DNA of 64,000 bases from an uncultured Pseudomonas sp. GTDB taxonomy: Bacteria; Pseudomonadota; Gammaproteobacteria; Pseudomonadales; Pseudomonadaceae. Positions 30,917-39,239 of this stretch are shown here, one piece after another. Location of the stretch: NCBI RefSeq assembly GCF_943846705.1, contig NZ_OX044366.1, positions 1,674,001 through 1,738,000 of the forward strand, written 5' to 3'. Made by a program: the position numbers and the translations under genes. Below the pieces are notes generated by a model. The model did no database searches. It was not told where the DNA came from and saw only the letters and a list, made by a program, of their open reading frames with translations. The first letter of the stretch is position 1; every line of letters begins with the position of its first letter.

Positions 30917-32335
30917 ATGACTGAACGTCTGAATAACGACTTCCAGTTCATCGAAGTCGGGCGCAAAGACCCGAAGAAGAAACTGTTGCGTCAGCGGAAA
31001 AAAGAGTTCGTCGAGATTTACGACAACTTCAAGCCTGCCCATGCCGCGGACCAGGCGCACCGCTGCCTGGGTTGCGGCAACCCGTATTGCGAATGGAAGT
31101 GCCCGGTGCACAACTTCATTCCCAACTGGTTGAAGCTGGTGTCCGAGGGCAACATCCTCGCCGCCGCCGAACTCAGCCACCAGACCAACACCCTGCCGGA
31201 AGTCTGCGGCCGGGTGTGCCCGCAAGACCGTCTGTGCGAGGGTGCCTGCACCCTGAACGACGGCTTCGGCGCGGTGACCATCGGTTCGGTGGAGAAGTAC
31301 ATCACCGATACGGCCTTTGCCATGGGCTGGCGTCCGGACATGTCCGGCGTCGTGCCGACCGGCAAGCGCGTGGCAGTAATCGGTGCCGGCCCTGCAGGCC
31401 TTGGCTGCGCCGATGTGCTGGTGCGCAATGGCGTCACGCCGGTGGTGTTCGACAAGAACCCGGAAATCGGTGGCCTGCTGACCTTCGGCATTCCCGAGTT
31501 CAAGCTGGAAAAGACCGTGCTCAGCCATCGCCGCGAAGTCTTTACCGGCATGGGTATCGAGTTCCGCCTGAACACCGAAATCGGCACAGACATAACCATG
31601 CAGCAGCTGCTGGATGAGTACGATGCGGTGTTTATGGGCATGGGCACTTACACCTATATGAAGGGTGGCTTCCCCGGTGAGGATCTGCCGGGCGTTACCG
31701 ATGCGCTGGACTTCCTGATTGCCAACGTCAACCGCAACCTCGGTTTCGAGAAGTCGCCGGAAGACTTTATCGACATGAAGGGCAAGCGCATCGTCGTCCT
31801 CGGCGGCGGTGATACGGCGATGGACTGCAACCGCACCTCGATCCGCCAGGGCGCGAAGAGCGTGACCTGCGCTTATCGTCGTGACGAAGAGAACATGCCG
31901 GGCTCGCGCAAGGAAGTGAAGAACGCCAAGGAAGAGGGTGTGAAGTTCCTCTTCAATCGTCAGCCCATCGCCATCGTTGGTGAAGACAAGGTTGAAGGTG
32001 TGAAGGTGGTCGAGACCCGTCTCGGCGAGCCGGATGCCCGTGGCCGTCGTAGCCCCGAGCCGATTCCGGGTTCTGAGGAAATCATCCCGGCGGAAGCTGT
32101 GCTGATTGCCTTCGGTTTCCGTCCAAGCCCAGCGGCCTGGTTCAGCGACTTCACCATCGAAACCGACAGCCAGGGCCGTGTGGTGGCGCCGGAGCAGAGC
32201 CGGTTCAAGCACCAGACCAGCAACCCGAAGATCTTCGCCGGTGGCGACATGGTCCGTGGTTCTGACCTGGTGGTGACGGCGATCTTCGAAGGCCGCAACG
32301 CCGCCGAAGGCATCCTCGACTACCTCGGCGTGTAA
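30917..32335 (+). CDS. gltD: Glutamate synthase (NADPH) small subunit
   Basis: 472 residues, 34 bases after gltB. N-terminal iron-sulfur domain with CLGCGNPYCEWKCPVHN and CGRVCPQDRLCEGACTL, FAD-binding VAVIGAGPAGLGCAD, NADPH-binding VVLGGGDTAMDCNR, and the C-terminal GGDMVRGSDLVVTAI. It passes electrons from NADPH to GltB. A palindromic terminator-like element follows. Confidence 0.98.
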   Translation: MTERLNNDFQFIEVGRKDPKKKLLRQRKKEFVEIYDNFKPAHAADQAHRCLGCGNPYCEWKCPVHNFIPNWLKLVSEGNILAAAELSHQTNTLPEVCGRVCPQDRLCEGACTLNDGFGAVTIGSVEKYITDTAFAMGWRPDMSGVVPTGKRVAVIGAGPAGLGCADVLVRNGVTPVVFDKNPEIGGLLTFGIPEFKLEKTVLSHRREVFTGMGIEFRLNTEIGTDITMQQLLDEYDAVFMGMGTYTYMKGGFPGEDLPGVTDALDFLIANVNRNLGFEKSPEDFIDMKGKRIVVLGGGDTAMDCNRTSIRQGAKSVTCAYRRDEENMPGSRKEVKNAKEEGVKFLFNRQPIAIVGEDKVEGVKVVETRLGEPDARGRRSPEPIPGSEEIIPAEAVLIAFGFRPSPAAWFSDFTIETDSQGRVVAPEQSRFKHQTSNPKIFAGGDMVRGSDLVVTAIFEGRNAAEGILDYLGV

Positions 32336-32359
32336 GCACCGAACAGTCAGGGCGTTATA

Positions 32360-32389
32360 GACAAAGCCAGCCCTAGGGCTGGCTTTGTC
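32360..32389. terminator. Terminator-like inverted repeat between gltD and the DUF347 gene
   Basis: Bases 32360-32373 pair perfectly with 32376-32389 around a central TA, 25 bases after gltD. In practice the loop would open to TAGG or larger. The T tract downstream is short and interrupted (TTTGTCGTTT). It can serve both convergent genes. Confidence 0.65.
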
Positions 32390-32441
32390 GTTTCTGCTGC
32401 CCGCGATACCTGTGCGGGTGGCGCTGAGCGGTCGAGCGGAT

Positions 32442-33203
32442 TCAGTTGCCGGGCGCGGCCGCGAAACCAACTGCGCGTTGGCGGCGGGTGCTCCATACCG
32501 CGCCAGCTACCAGCACGGCCAGGGTGATGGCCAGCGCGGCGGACGAACCCACAGTGCCGAAGCCCAGGCCGCCGTGATCCAGCGGCTTGCTGAGGAAGTC
32601 GCCGAGGGTCGCGCCGAATGGCCGGGTCAGCACAAATGCCAGCCAGAACAGCACCACGTGGGAGATGCGCGTGACGTACTTAGCCGCCACCACTGCGGCG
32701 ATCAGGCTGCCGATCAGTAGCGCACCGCCGGCAAAACCCAGGCCCGAGTCATCGGCCAGGTAGTCGCCCAGTGCGGTGCCCAGGGTGTTGGAAAACAGAA
32801 TCGCGACCCAATAGAACAGCTCACCCCGGCGGCTGTCGATGTGCTCGACCGACAGGGTCTTTTCGCTCAGGTACCAAATCGCGAAGATCGCAATCAACAA
32901 GGTCACCAGCAGCGCCGAACCGCTGGCGTAGCCCAGGCCCAGGGTGCGGTCCATAAAGTCGGAGATGGTGGTGCCAGCGGTGCTGGTGGCCAGAATCACC
33001 GTCCAGTACAGCGCCGGGTTGTAGCTGCGCGCCCGTAGCTGGCCGATCAGGGTGAGGAGAAACAGGCTGATAAGGATCAGCGAGCTGATGGCATAGCCGA
33101 CATCCAGGGTCATGGACAACAAGTCCCCGGCGGTTTCGCCCAGGGTGGTGGCGCAGATCTTCATCACCCAGAAGCTCAGGGTAATGGCAGGCAGTTTGTT
33201 CAT
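32442..33203 (-). CDS. DUF347-repeat integral membrane protein (COG4705-like)
   Basis: 253 residues, nearly all hydrophobic, with about eight membrane segments. Four internal repeats share a T-x-G-x-x-x-x-D core: TTLGETAGDLLS (about residue 19), TAGTTISDFMDRTLGLGYASG (about 75), TLGTALGDYLADDSGLGFAGG (about 140) and PFGATLGDFLSKPLDHGGLGF (about 195). This matches the Pfam repeat DUF347, described as two membrane helices per repeat. Function is unknown to me; the conserved acidic residues in membrane loops would suit a cation transporter, but that is inference. Convergent with gltD, divergent from hemE with 272 bases between the starts. Confidence 0.75.
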   Translation of the reverse strand: MNKLPAITLSFWVMKICATTLGETAGDLLSMTLDVGYAISSLILISLFLLTLIGQLRARSYNPALYWTVILATSTAGTTISDFMDRTLGLGYASGSALLVTLLIAIFAIWYLSEKTLSVEHIDSRRGELFYWVAILFSNTLGTALGDYLADDSGLGFAGGALLIGSLIAAVVAAKYVTRISHVVLFWLAFVLTRPFGATLGDFLSKPLDHGGLGFGTVGSSAALAITLAVLVAGAVWSTRRQRAVGFAAAPGN

Positions 33204-33475
33204 CGTCGGAGTCCGTCAGGCAGGGAGGAGGGTAAGACGCTGCCAAAGTAGGGGCGCGGGCGTGAAAAACACGTCAAGAACTCATCAGCGATTCGTTATT
33301 TACCGCGCCGCACGGCGAGGCAAATCGTCGCAATGCATAAAACCCACGGCCGCTGCCGTGCCTTTTGTTATGCGCTTTGCGACAATGGCTAATCTTTTCG
33401 CCTATGGGCGGTGGACTCCCCCGCATTGCGCTAGGTTCACCGTGCAAGGTGCTCACACTTTTGTCGGATGCAGCC

Positions 33476-34543
33476 ATGACCGTCTTGAAGAACGACCGTT
33501 TCCTTCGCGCCCTGCTCAAGCAGCCTGTCGACGTCACCCCGGTGTGGATGATGCGCCAGGCCGGTCGTTACCTGCCGGAGTACCGCGCCACCCGCGCCAA
33601 GGCCGGTGACTTCGTTAAGCTGATGAAAAACCCCGAGCTGGCCTGCGAGGTCACCCTGCAGCCGCTGGATCGCTACCCGCAGCTGGATGCGGCGATTCTG
33701 TTCTCCGACATCCTGACCATCCCCGATGCCATGGGCCAAGGCCTGTACTTCGAAACTGGCGAAGGCCCGCGCTTCAAGAAAGTCATCAGCAGCATGGCCG
33801 ATATCGAGGCGCTGCCGATTCCCGATCCGCAGCAGGATCTGGGCTATGTGATGGACGCCGTCAGCACCATTCGCCGCGAGCTGAATGGCCGTGTGCCGCT
33901 GATCGGTTTCTCCGGCAGCCCGTGGACGCTGGCCACCTACATGGTCGAAGGCGGCTCCTCCAAGGACTTCCGCAAATCCAAGGCCATGCTCTACGACAAC
34001 CCGCAGGCCATGCACGCACTGCTCGACAAGCTGGCGCAGTCGGTCACCGCCTACCTCAACGGGCAGATCAAGGCCGGCGCGCAGGCGGTGCAGATTTTTG
34101 ATTCCTGGGGCGGCTCGCTGTCGGCGGCGGCCTACCAGGAGTTTTCCCTGGCCTATATGCAGAAGATCGTCGACGGCTTGATCCGCGAACACGACGGTCG
34201 CCGTGTGCCGGTGATTCTGTTTACCAAGGGCGGCGGTCTATGGCTGGAGTCCATGGCCGACAGCGGCGCCGAGGCGCTGGGCCTGGACTGGACCTGCGAC
34301 ATCGGCAGCGCCCGCGCCCGCGTCGGTGACAAGGTGGCCCTGCAGGGCAACATGGACCCGAGCGTGCTGTACGCCAACCCGGCGGCGATCCGCGCCGAAG
34401 TCGGACGCATCCTCGCGGCTTACGGCCATGGCAGCGGCCAGGTGTTCAACCTCGGCCACGGCATCACCCCGGAAGTCGACCCGGCGCATGCCGGCGCGTT
34501 CTTCGAAGCGGTGCATGAGTTGTCCGCGCAGTACCACGTTTAA
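33476..34543 (+). CDS. hemE: Uroporphyrinogen decarboxylase
   Basis: ATG at 33476 gives MTVLKNDRFLRALLKQPVD, the normal start (the in-frame region upstream is non-conserved). 355 residues with the signature PVWMMRQAGRYLPEYR, the catalytic Asp in FSDILTIPDAMG, and GFSGSPWTLATYMVEGG. Cytosolic enzyme that converts uroporphyrinogen III to coproporphyrinogen III in haem synthesis. A strong terminator follows directly. Confidence 0.97.
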   Translation: MTVLKNDRFLRALLKQPVDVTPVWMMRQAGRYLPEYRATRAKAGDFVKLMKNPELACEVTLQPLDRYPQLDAAILFSDILTIPDAMGQGLYFETGEGPRFKKVISSMADIEALPIPDPQQDLGYVMDAVSTIRRELNGRVPLIGFSGSPWTLATYMVEGGSSKDFRKSKAMLYDNPQAMHALLDKLAQSVTAYLNGQIKAGAQAVQIFDSWGGSLSAAAYQEFSLAYMQKIVDGLIREHDGRRVPVILFTKGGGLWLESMADSGAEALGLDWTCDIGSARARVGDKVALQGNMDPSVLYANPAAIRAEVGRILAAYGHGSGQVFNLGHGITPEVDPAHAGAFFEAVHELSAQYHV

Positions 34544-34550
34544 AACCCGC

Positions 34551-34586
34551 ATAAAACCAAGGCCGCGAATGCGGCCTTGGTTTTAT
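34551..34586 (+). terminator. Intrinsic terminator after hemE
   Basis: A perfect 16-bp stem (34551-34566 with 34571-34586) around a GAAT loop, starting eight bases after the hemE stop, with AAAA/TTTT at the base. Confidence 0.9.
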
Positions 34587-34598
34587 TTGCGTTTTCTT

Positions 34599-34739
34599 AG
34601 AGCCTGTTTTGGGGCTCGCGAGCTAGAGCGAGACAGGGCAAAAGTGGCCGAGGAAGCGGAGTTTACTGGTGTAAATGAGCATTCCGAGGCCACTTTTAAC
34701 GCCGTATCGCCGACGCGCAGCAGACCAGAGGCAGGCTCT
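34599..34739. repeat. 141-bp palindromic MITE-like element
   Basis: Terminal inverted repeats AGAGCCTG (34599-34606) and CAGGCTCT (34732-34739) enclose a nested palindrome: AAAAGTGGCC (34640-34649) with GGCCACTTTT (34688-34697), and inside it GTTTAC-TGGT-GTAAAT (34661-34676). A further small palindrome GCTCGCGAGC lies near the left end. There is no coding capacity. The right end overlaps the TGA stop (34739-34741) of the cytochrome gene. I recall closely similar sequence between genes in other pseudomonads, so I take it as a dispersed non-autonomous repeat; only one copy is in this window. Confidence 0.65.
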
Positions 34740-35068
34740 CAGGGCTTGCGCAAGTCGCGTACGGCTCTTACCAGCGCCAGCTGTTCAGCCTCGTTGAGTG
34801 TGTCAGCGAAACTGGGCATGGCACGGGGGCCGTCCTGAATGGCTTCGAGGATCTCGCGGTCGCTGGTGTTGTCTTGCCACTTGGCCTTGCTCAGGTTCTG
34901 CGCAAAGTACAGCCAGCCACGCAGGGTGTTGGCGCGGCCGTCTGCGGCGTGGCATTTGACGCAGTGCTGACGATACAGCTGCTGGCCATCCACTTCAGCC
35001 TGCGCGGGTAGGCTGGCGAGCAGGCTCAGCGTGGCAAATAGACCGAGGCGCGCCGGTTTACTTAACAT
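34739..35068 (-). CDS. Small periplasmic c-type cytochrome
   Basis: 109 residues. Signal peptide (LGLFATLSLLASLPAQA), then a single haem site CVKCH (Cys36, Cys39, His40) and a probable axial Met83 in GPRAMPSF: a class I monohaem cytochrome c. The sequence between (NTLRGWLYFAQNLSKAKWQD) resembles domains of electron-transfer or quality-control cytochromes of unknown partner. It overlaps the gene upstream by 11 bases, so the two are probably co-translated. Its stop codon coincides with the end of the palindromic element. Confidence 0.85.
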   Translation of the reverse strand: MLSKPARLGLFATLSLLASLPAQAEVDGQQLYRQHCVKCHAADGRANTLRGWLYFAQNLSKAKWQDNTSDREILEAIQDGPRAMPSFADTLNEAEQLALVRAVRDLRKP

Positions 35069-35501
35069 TGGCTAGGTTTCCCTTGAGGGCGACGCCGGCC
35101 ATGATCGCGCCAGCGTGGCATTCGTACTTCTGGCTGTCTTTGTACTCGACGTTCTTGTAGTTGCTGGCCAGTTCGACCACGGCGTTGGCGCCAGCGGCCT
35201 TGGCAGCGTTCTGCAGGCGAATCAAGGCGGACTGCAGCACCCAGCTGCAGGCGGCTTCGTCAGTCTTGTTGAACGCGTTGGTCTTCTGGCTGGTGGTGAC
35301 GCCGGTTTTGACCACGTTGACTGAGCCGGCCGGGTTGTTGCCTGCCAGGTAGAACTTCACGCTGCCGTCCAGGCGACCGGCACTCAGGGCTTCCTGCACC
35401 ACCGCGTCGAACGGCAGGAAGTGGGTGGTGTCACGGGCCTGGCTGACGGCCGGGAACAGGCTGATGCAGGCGGCTGCGAGAATCCAGGATTTGGCGTTCA
35501 T
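35058..35501 (-). CDS. Small exported protein of unknown function (often mis-named excinuclease)
   Basis: 147 residues with an N-terminal signal peptide (ILAAACISLFPAVSQA). Two conserved Cys (in EAACSWVL and KYECHAG) may form a disulfide. The C-terminal half (GANAVVELASNYKN...AGAIMAGVALKG) resembles the small periplasmic family commonly labelled 'excinuclease ATPase subunit' in Pseudomonas genomes; no ATPase motif is present, so that name is unsupported. It overlaps the cytochrome c gene downstream by 11 bases. Function not known. Confidence 0.7.
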   Translation of the reverse strand: MNAKSWILAAACISLFPAVSQARDTTHFLPFDAVVQEALSAGRLDGSVKFYLAGNNPAGSVNVVKTGVTTSQKTNAFNKTDEAACSWVLQSALIRLQNAAKAAGANAVVELASNYKNVEYKDSQKYECHAGAIMAGVALKGNLANVK

Positions 35502-35591
35502 GAGTTGCTCCTTGTAATGAGGCTGTTCTGGGAACTGCGTGTGAGGTGCGCACAGGTGTTACAGCTGCTGTCAGTCTAGGCCAGTGGCCTG

Positions 35592-36827
35592 TTAGCTCCA
35601 GCGTTTGAAGATTAGTGAGGTGTTGACCCCGCCAAAGGCGAAGTTGTTGTTCATCACGTACTGGTGGCTCATCTGGCGGAATTCGCCGCGCAGGTAATCC
35701 AGTTCGCCGCAGGCCGGATCGATATTCTCTAGGTTGAGCGTCGGCACATAGCTGTCCGCGTTCATCATTTCGATGCTGAACCAGGACTCCAGTGCGCCGC
35801 AGGCCCCCAAGGTATGGCCGAAATAGCTCTTCTGCGAGCTGATCGGCATCTGGCTGCCGAACAACTCGGCGGTGGCCTGGGTTTCGGCCACATCGCCCTG
35901 CTCGGTGGCGGTGCCGTGACCATTCACGTAGCCGATGTCAGCCGGTTGTAAGCCGGCGTCCTGCAGGGCCAGTTCCATCGCCCCGCGCATGGTCGCTTGT
36001 ACGGGTTTGGTGGCGTGCTGGCCGTCGGAATTGCAGCCAAAGCCGACGATTTCCGCGTGGATGGTCGCGCCACGGGCCAGGGCGTGTTCCAGCTCTTCCA
36101 GAACCAGAATGCCGGCCCCTTCGCCAATCACCAAGCCGTCGCGGCCGCTGTCGTAGGGCCGTGGCGAGGTGTGCGGGGCATCGTTTTTCAGGCTGGTGGC
36201 ATACAGCGCATCGAAAACCATGGCTTCGGTGGGGCAGAGTTCTTCGGCACCGCCGGCGAGCATCATTGGCAGGCGGCCGAACTTGATCGCTTCATAGGCG
36301 TAGCCGATGCCCTGGCTGCCGCTGGTGCAGGCGCTGGAGGTGGGGATCAGGCGGCCCTTGAGGCCGAAGAAGATGCTGATATTGGCCGCCGTGGTGTGCG
36401 GCATCATGCGGATATAGGAGTTGGCGTTGAGGCCGTCGGCCACCGAATTGAGCAGCATGTTGCCGAAGGCTTTGATCTCGTCGGTGCTGCCGGTGGAGGA
36501 GCCGCAGGCCACACCCATGCGGCCATCCTTGATTGATTCGTCGCCGAGCAGGCCGGCATGCTCCAGCGCGCGTTCGGCGGCGTACACCACGAGCTTGGAG
36601 ACGCGGCCCATGCTGCGGGTCTGCTTGCGGTTCCAGTGCTTGGGTTGCACGAAGTCATCCACCGGGCCGCCGAGACGGGTGTTCAGCTCGCTGAAACGGT
36701 CCCACTCGTGCATATAGCGAATGCCGCTTTTTCCCGCGCGAAAGTTGCCTTCGATGGTTGGCCAGTCGCTGCCCAGCGAGGTCACACCGGCCATGCCGGT
36801 GACTACAACCCGTTTGCATCCGTTCAT
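35592..36827 (-). CDS. Beta-ketoacyl-ACP synthase (aryl polyene cluster, ApeR-like)
   Basis: ATG at 36827 overlaps the ketoreductase stop (TGATG); an in-frame GTG six bases earlier is less likely. 411 residues of the KAS I/II fold with an intact Cys-His-His triad: Cys167 in SSACTSGSQG, His in NGHGTATEQGD, His in KSYFGHTLGACG. Last gene of the polyene cluster. In the E. coli APE system two complete ketosynthases exist, one of which (ApeO) extends the chain with a chain-length partner while ApeR is thought to assist; order here (KS-DH-KR-KS) matches ApeO-P-Q-R. The ApeR reading is inference from order. Confidence 0.85.
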   Translation of the reverse strand: MNGCKRVVVTGMAGVTSLGSDWPTIEGNFRAGKSGIRYMHEWDRFSELNTRLGGPVDDFVQPKHWNRKQTRSMGRVSKLVVYAAERALEHAGLLGDESIKDGRMGVACGSSTGSTDEIKAFGNMLLNSVADGLNANSYIRMMPHTTAANISIFFGLKGRLIPTSSACTSGSQGIGYAYEAIKFGRLPMMLAGGAEELCPTEAMVFDALYATSLKNDAPHTSPRPYDSGRDGLVIGEGAGILVLEELEHALARGATIHAEIVGFGCNSDGQHATKPVQATMRGAMELALQDAGLQPADIGYVNGHGTATEQGDVAETQATAELFGSQMPISSQKSYFGHTLGACGALESWFSIEMMNADSYVPTLNLENIDPACGELDYLRGEFRQMSHQYVMNNNFAFGGVNTSLIFKRWS

Positions 36828-37555
36828 CAGCACAACCCACCGTTCACCGCGAGGACCTGGCGGGTGATATAGGCCGCCTCCTCAGACATCAGAAAATTCA
36901 CTGCGCCGGCCACTTCTTCGGGGGTGCCCATGCGGCTGGCCGGGATCATTTTGAGGATTTCCTCAACCGGTACATCGGCATCCAGAATCTCGGTATCGAT
37001 CAGCCCTGGGGCCACGCAGTTAACGGTGATTTTGCGCTTGCCCAACTCAATCGCCAAGGCCTTGGCTGCGCCGATGATGCCGGCCTTGGAGGCGCTGTAG
37101 TTGACCTGGCCACGGTTGCCGATCAGCCCGGACACCGAGGTGATGCAGACGATGCGTCCGGCCTTGCGGCGGCGCACCATGGGCATGGTCAGCGGGTGCA
37201 GGACATTATAGAAACCGTCGAGGTTGGTGCGCATGACAATGTCCCAGTCGTCTTCGGACAGCGCCGGAAACGCGCCGTCACGGGTCAGGCCGGCGTTACA
37301 CACCACGCCGTAATACGCACCGTGTTGCTCGACATCGGCTTCCAGCGCGGCGCGGCAGGCGGCACGGTCGGCTACATCGAATTGCAGAATGCGCGCCTGC
37401 TGACCCAACGCGACAATTTGCGCCTGCACCGCTTCGGTCTCGTCACGCCGGGTGCGGCAATGCAGGACGATGTCGTGGCCGCTTTTGGCTAGGCGCAGGG
37501 CGATCGCCCGGCCGATGCCACGGCTGGAGCCGGTGATCAGAATGGTGTCGCTCAT
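36827..37555 (-). CDS. 3-ketoacyl-ACP reductase (FabG-like, ApeQ-like)
   Basis: ATG at 37555, overlapping the preceding stop (ATGA); 242 residues of the short-chain dehydrogenase fold. Cofactor loop ILITGSSRGIGRAIAL, NAG motif (CNAGLTRDG), and the catalytic Ser-Tyr-Lys (ITSVSGLIGNRGQVNYSASK). It should reduce the beta-keto group in each polyene extension cycle using NADPH. Start and stop overlaps on both sides show coupled translation. Confidence 0.88.
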   Translation of the reverse strand: MSDTILITGSSRGIGRAIALRLAKSGHDIVLHCRTRRDETEAVQAQIVALGQQARILQFDVADRAACRAALEADVEQHGAYYGVVCNAGLTRDGAFPALSEDDWDIVMRTNLDGFYNVLHPLTMPMVRRRKAGRIVCITSVSGLIGNRGQVNYSASKAGIIGAAKALAIELGKRKITVNCVAPGLIDTEILDADVPVEEILKMIPASRMGTPEEVAGAVNFLMSEEAAYITRQVLAVNGGLC

Positions 37556-38016
37556 GGCTGTGATTCCTGAAAGTCTTCCTGAAGATAGCTGGCCACCTGA
37601 GGCGGGCGGAATACATTGAGGCGCGCTTCTACCTGGATCCCTGGGCCGCTGAGGTGGCATTCGAATACGCCCATGCCGTTGTCATCCTGCAATGAGCGGG
37701 TGGCGTGAATGTGCAGTTGGCTACCGAGTGGAAAGTGCTCGACGTTGCACTGGAATTTCCGCGTGCCGAGTAAAAAACCCAGCTCCACCGGCTCGCCGCG
37801 CAAGCGTGCCTGGCAGCCGGCATAGGCGGCCACGCTCTGCGCCATCAGCTCGATAGCGACCCAGGCCGGCAGGCTGCCGTCGGCGTCATTAAACAGACCG
37901 CCCGCGCGCACGGTCAGTTGGGTTTCGATGTCGTCGTCGGCAAAGCGCAGCACCTGATCGATCAGGATCATGTTGCCGGCGTGGGGGATCAATTCGGCAA
38001 TCGGCCATTGGTTCAT
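37552..38016 (-). CDS. Hotdog-fold 3-hydroxyacyl-ACP dehydratase (ApeP-like)
   Basis: ATG at 38016 overlaps the ketosynthase stop by four bases; 154 residues. The N-terminal PHAGNMILID with His12 and AWVAIELMAQSVAAYAG with Glu56 give the His/Glu pair of FabZ/FabA-like dehydratases. Expected to remove water from the 3-hydroxyacyl-ACP to make the conjugated double bond. A second dehydratase domain is fused to the AMP-ligase at 48498-50168, parallel to ApeP and ApeI in E. coli. Confidence 0.82.
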   Translation of the reverse strand: MNQWPIAELIPHAGNMILIDQVLRFADDDIETQLTVRAGGLFNDADGSLPAWVAIELMAQSVAAYAGCQARLRGEPVELGFLLGTRKFQCNVEHFPLGSQLHIHATRSLQDDNGMGVFECHLSGPGIQVEARLNVFRPPQVASYLQEDFQESQP

Positions 38017-39239
38017 GTGTGCGCTCCTGGCTCTTCGCCCAACAGCAGGCTGATATTGTTGCCGCCAAAGGCGAAGGAGTTGCTCATCAGCCGGCGCGGG
38101 CCGGTGCTTTGCAGACGGGTGCCGGGTGCGACGAGCTCGAGTGCCGGCAGGGCAGGGTCGGCCTGAGCGTCCCACAGGTGCGGCGGCAGCAGGTTGTCCG
38201 GGTTGTAAGCGCTTAGCGTCAGCCAGCAGAAAGCCGCTTCCAGTGCGCCGGCAGCGCCGAGGGTGTGGCCAATCATGGCTTTGCTGGACGAGCAGGGTAC
38301 GCCGTTCGGGAAGACGGCCTGCACCGCGCGGCTTTCCATGGCGTCGTTATGCTGCGTCGCGGTGCCATGCAGGTTGAGGTAGTCGACCTGGCTGGCGCTG
38401 ATGCCTGCCGCCGCCAATGCCTTGTGCATGGCCGCTTGCGCACCCTGACCGTCGGGTTGCGGCGCGGAAATATGGTGGGCGTCGGAGCTGGCGCCGCCGC
38501 CGAGCAGGGTGATCGCTACGGCACTGCGGGTGGCGCTAGCCGGCAGGGTCTCGCGGGTCATCAAGAAGACTGCCGCGCCTTCGCCAATGTTGATGCCGTG
38601 ACGATTCGCCGAGAATGGATTGCAGCGCTCAGCCGCGATGGCTTCCAGAGCCGAAAAACCGTTCAAGGTCAGGCGGCACAGGCTGTCTACGCCGCCACAG
38701 AGTACGGCATCGCACACGCCCAGGTTGAGCAGGCGCTGGGCGCTGAGCAGTGCCCGCGCACCGGAGGTGCAGGCGGTGGAAATGCTAAAGCACGGCCCGC
38801 TAAGGCCGAGCCAGTCACTGAGGAAGTTCGCCGGGGCGGCCAGCTCCTGCTGGGCGTACTGGTAATCCGCTGGCAGTTCGCCGTGCTTGAGGTATTGGCC
38901 AATGCTCTGGCTGGCTTCTTCGATACCCGAGGTGCTGGTGCCGAGCACCACGGCGATGCGCTCTGGCCCGAACTGGGCGATGGCGGCGCGGATATCTGCT
39001 TCGATTTCCAGGGCGGCCGCCAGCAGCAGCTGGTTATTGCGGCTCGGCGGATGACCCGCTAGCGCTGGGAGCTCAGGCAGGCAGCCAGGCACTGCACCGA
39101 CGGTCAGCGTGCGCTCGGCTACCCAGCCACTTTGCGCGCGCATGCCGCTGCCATCGCCGGCAAACAGCGCCGTTGCCACCGCATGTTTGCCTTGGCCGAG
39201 GGCGCAGTTGAGGCCCAGGGCATTCAAGTAACTGGCCAT
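38013..39239 (-). CDS. Beta-ketoacyl-ACP synthase (aryl polyene extension, ApeO-like)
   Basis: ATG at 39239, sharing bases with the stop of the lipoprotein gene (TGATG). 408 residues with a complete triad: Cys157 in SISTACTSGAR, His in LNLHGTATQHND, His in AMIGHTLGAAGALEA. By position it corresponds to ApeO, which in the E. coli system works as a heterodimer with the chain-length factor ApeC; the corresponding partner here would be the product of 52005-52721 at the other end of the operon. Confidence 0.83.
   Translation of the reverse strand: MASYLNALGLNCALGQGKHAVATALFAGDGSGMRAQSGWVAERTLTVGAVPGCLPELPALAGHPPSRNNQLLLAAALEIEADIRAAIAQFGPERIAVVLGTSTSGIEEASQSIGQYLKHGELPADYQYAQQELAAPANFLSDWLGLSGPCFSISTACTSGARALLSAQRLLNLGVCDAVLCGGVDSLCRLTLNGFSALEAIAAERCNPFSANRHGINIGEGAAVFLMTRETLPASATRSAVAITLLGGGASSDAHHISAPQPDGQGAQAAMHKALAAAGISASQVDYLNLHGTATQHNDAMESRAVQAVFPNGVPCSSSKAMIGHTLGAAGALEAAFCWLTLSAYNPDNLLPPHLWDAQADPALPALELVAPGTRLQSTGPRRLMSNSFAFGGNNISLLLGEEPGAHT

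Noticed and set aside
34587..34740. A small RNA gene between hemE and the cytochrome
   Set aside because: The structured sequence is better explained as a palindromic dispersed repeat; no promoter or terminator frames it apart from the hemE terminator.
35058..35501. Annotation as an excinuclease ABC subunit
   Set aside because: The product is a 147-residue exported protein with no Walker motif or zinc finger of UvrA.
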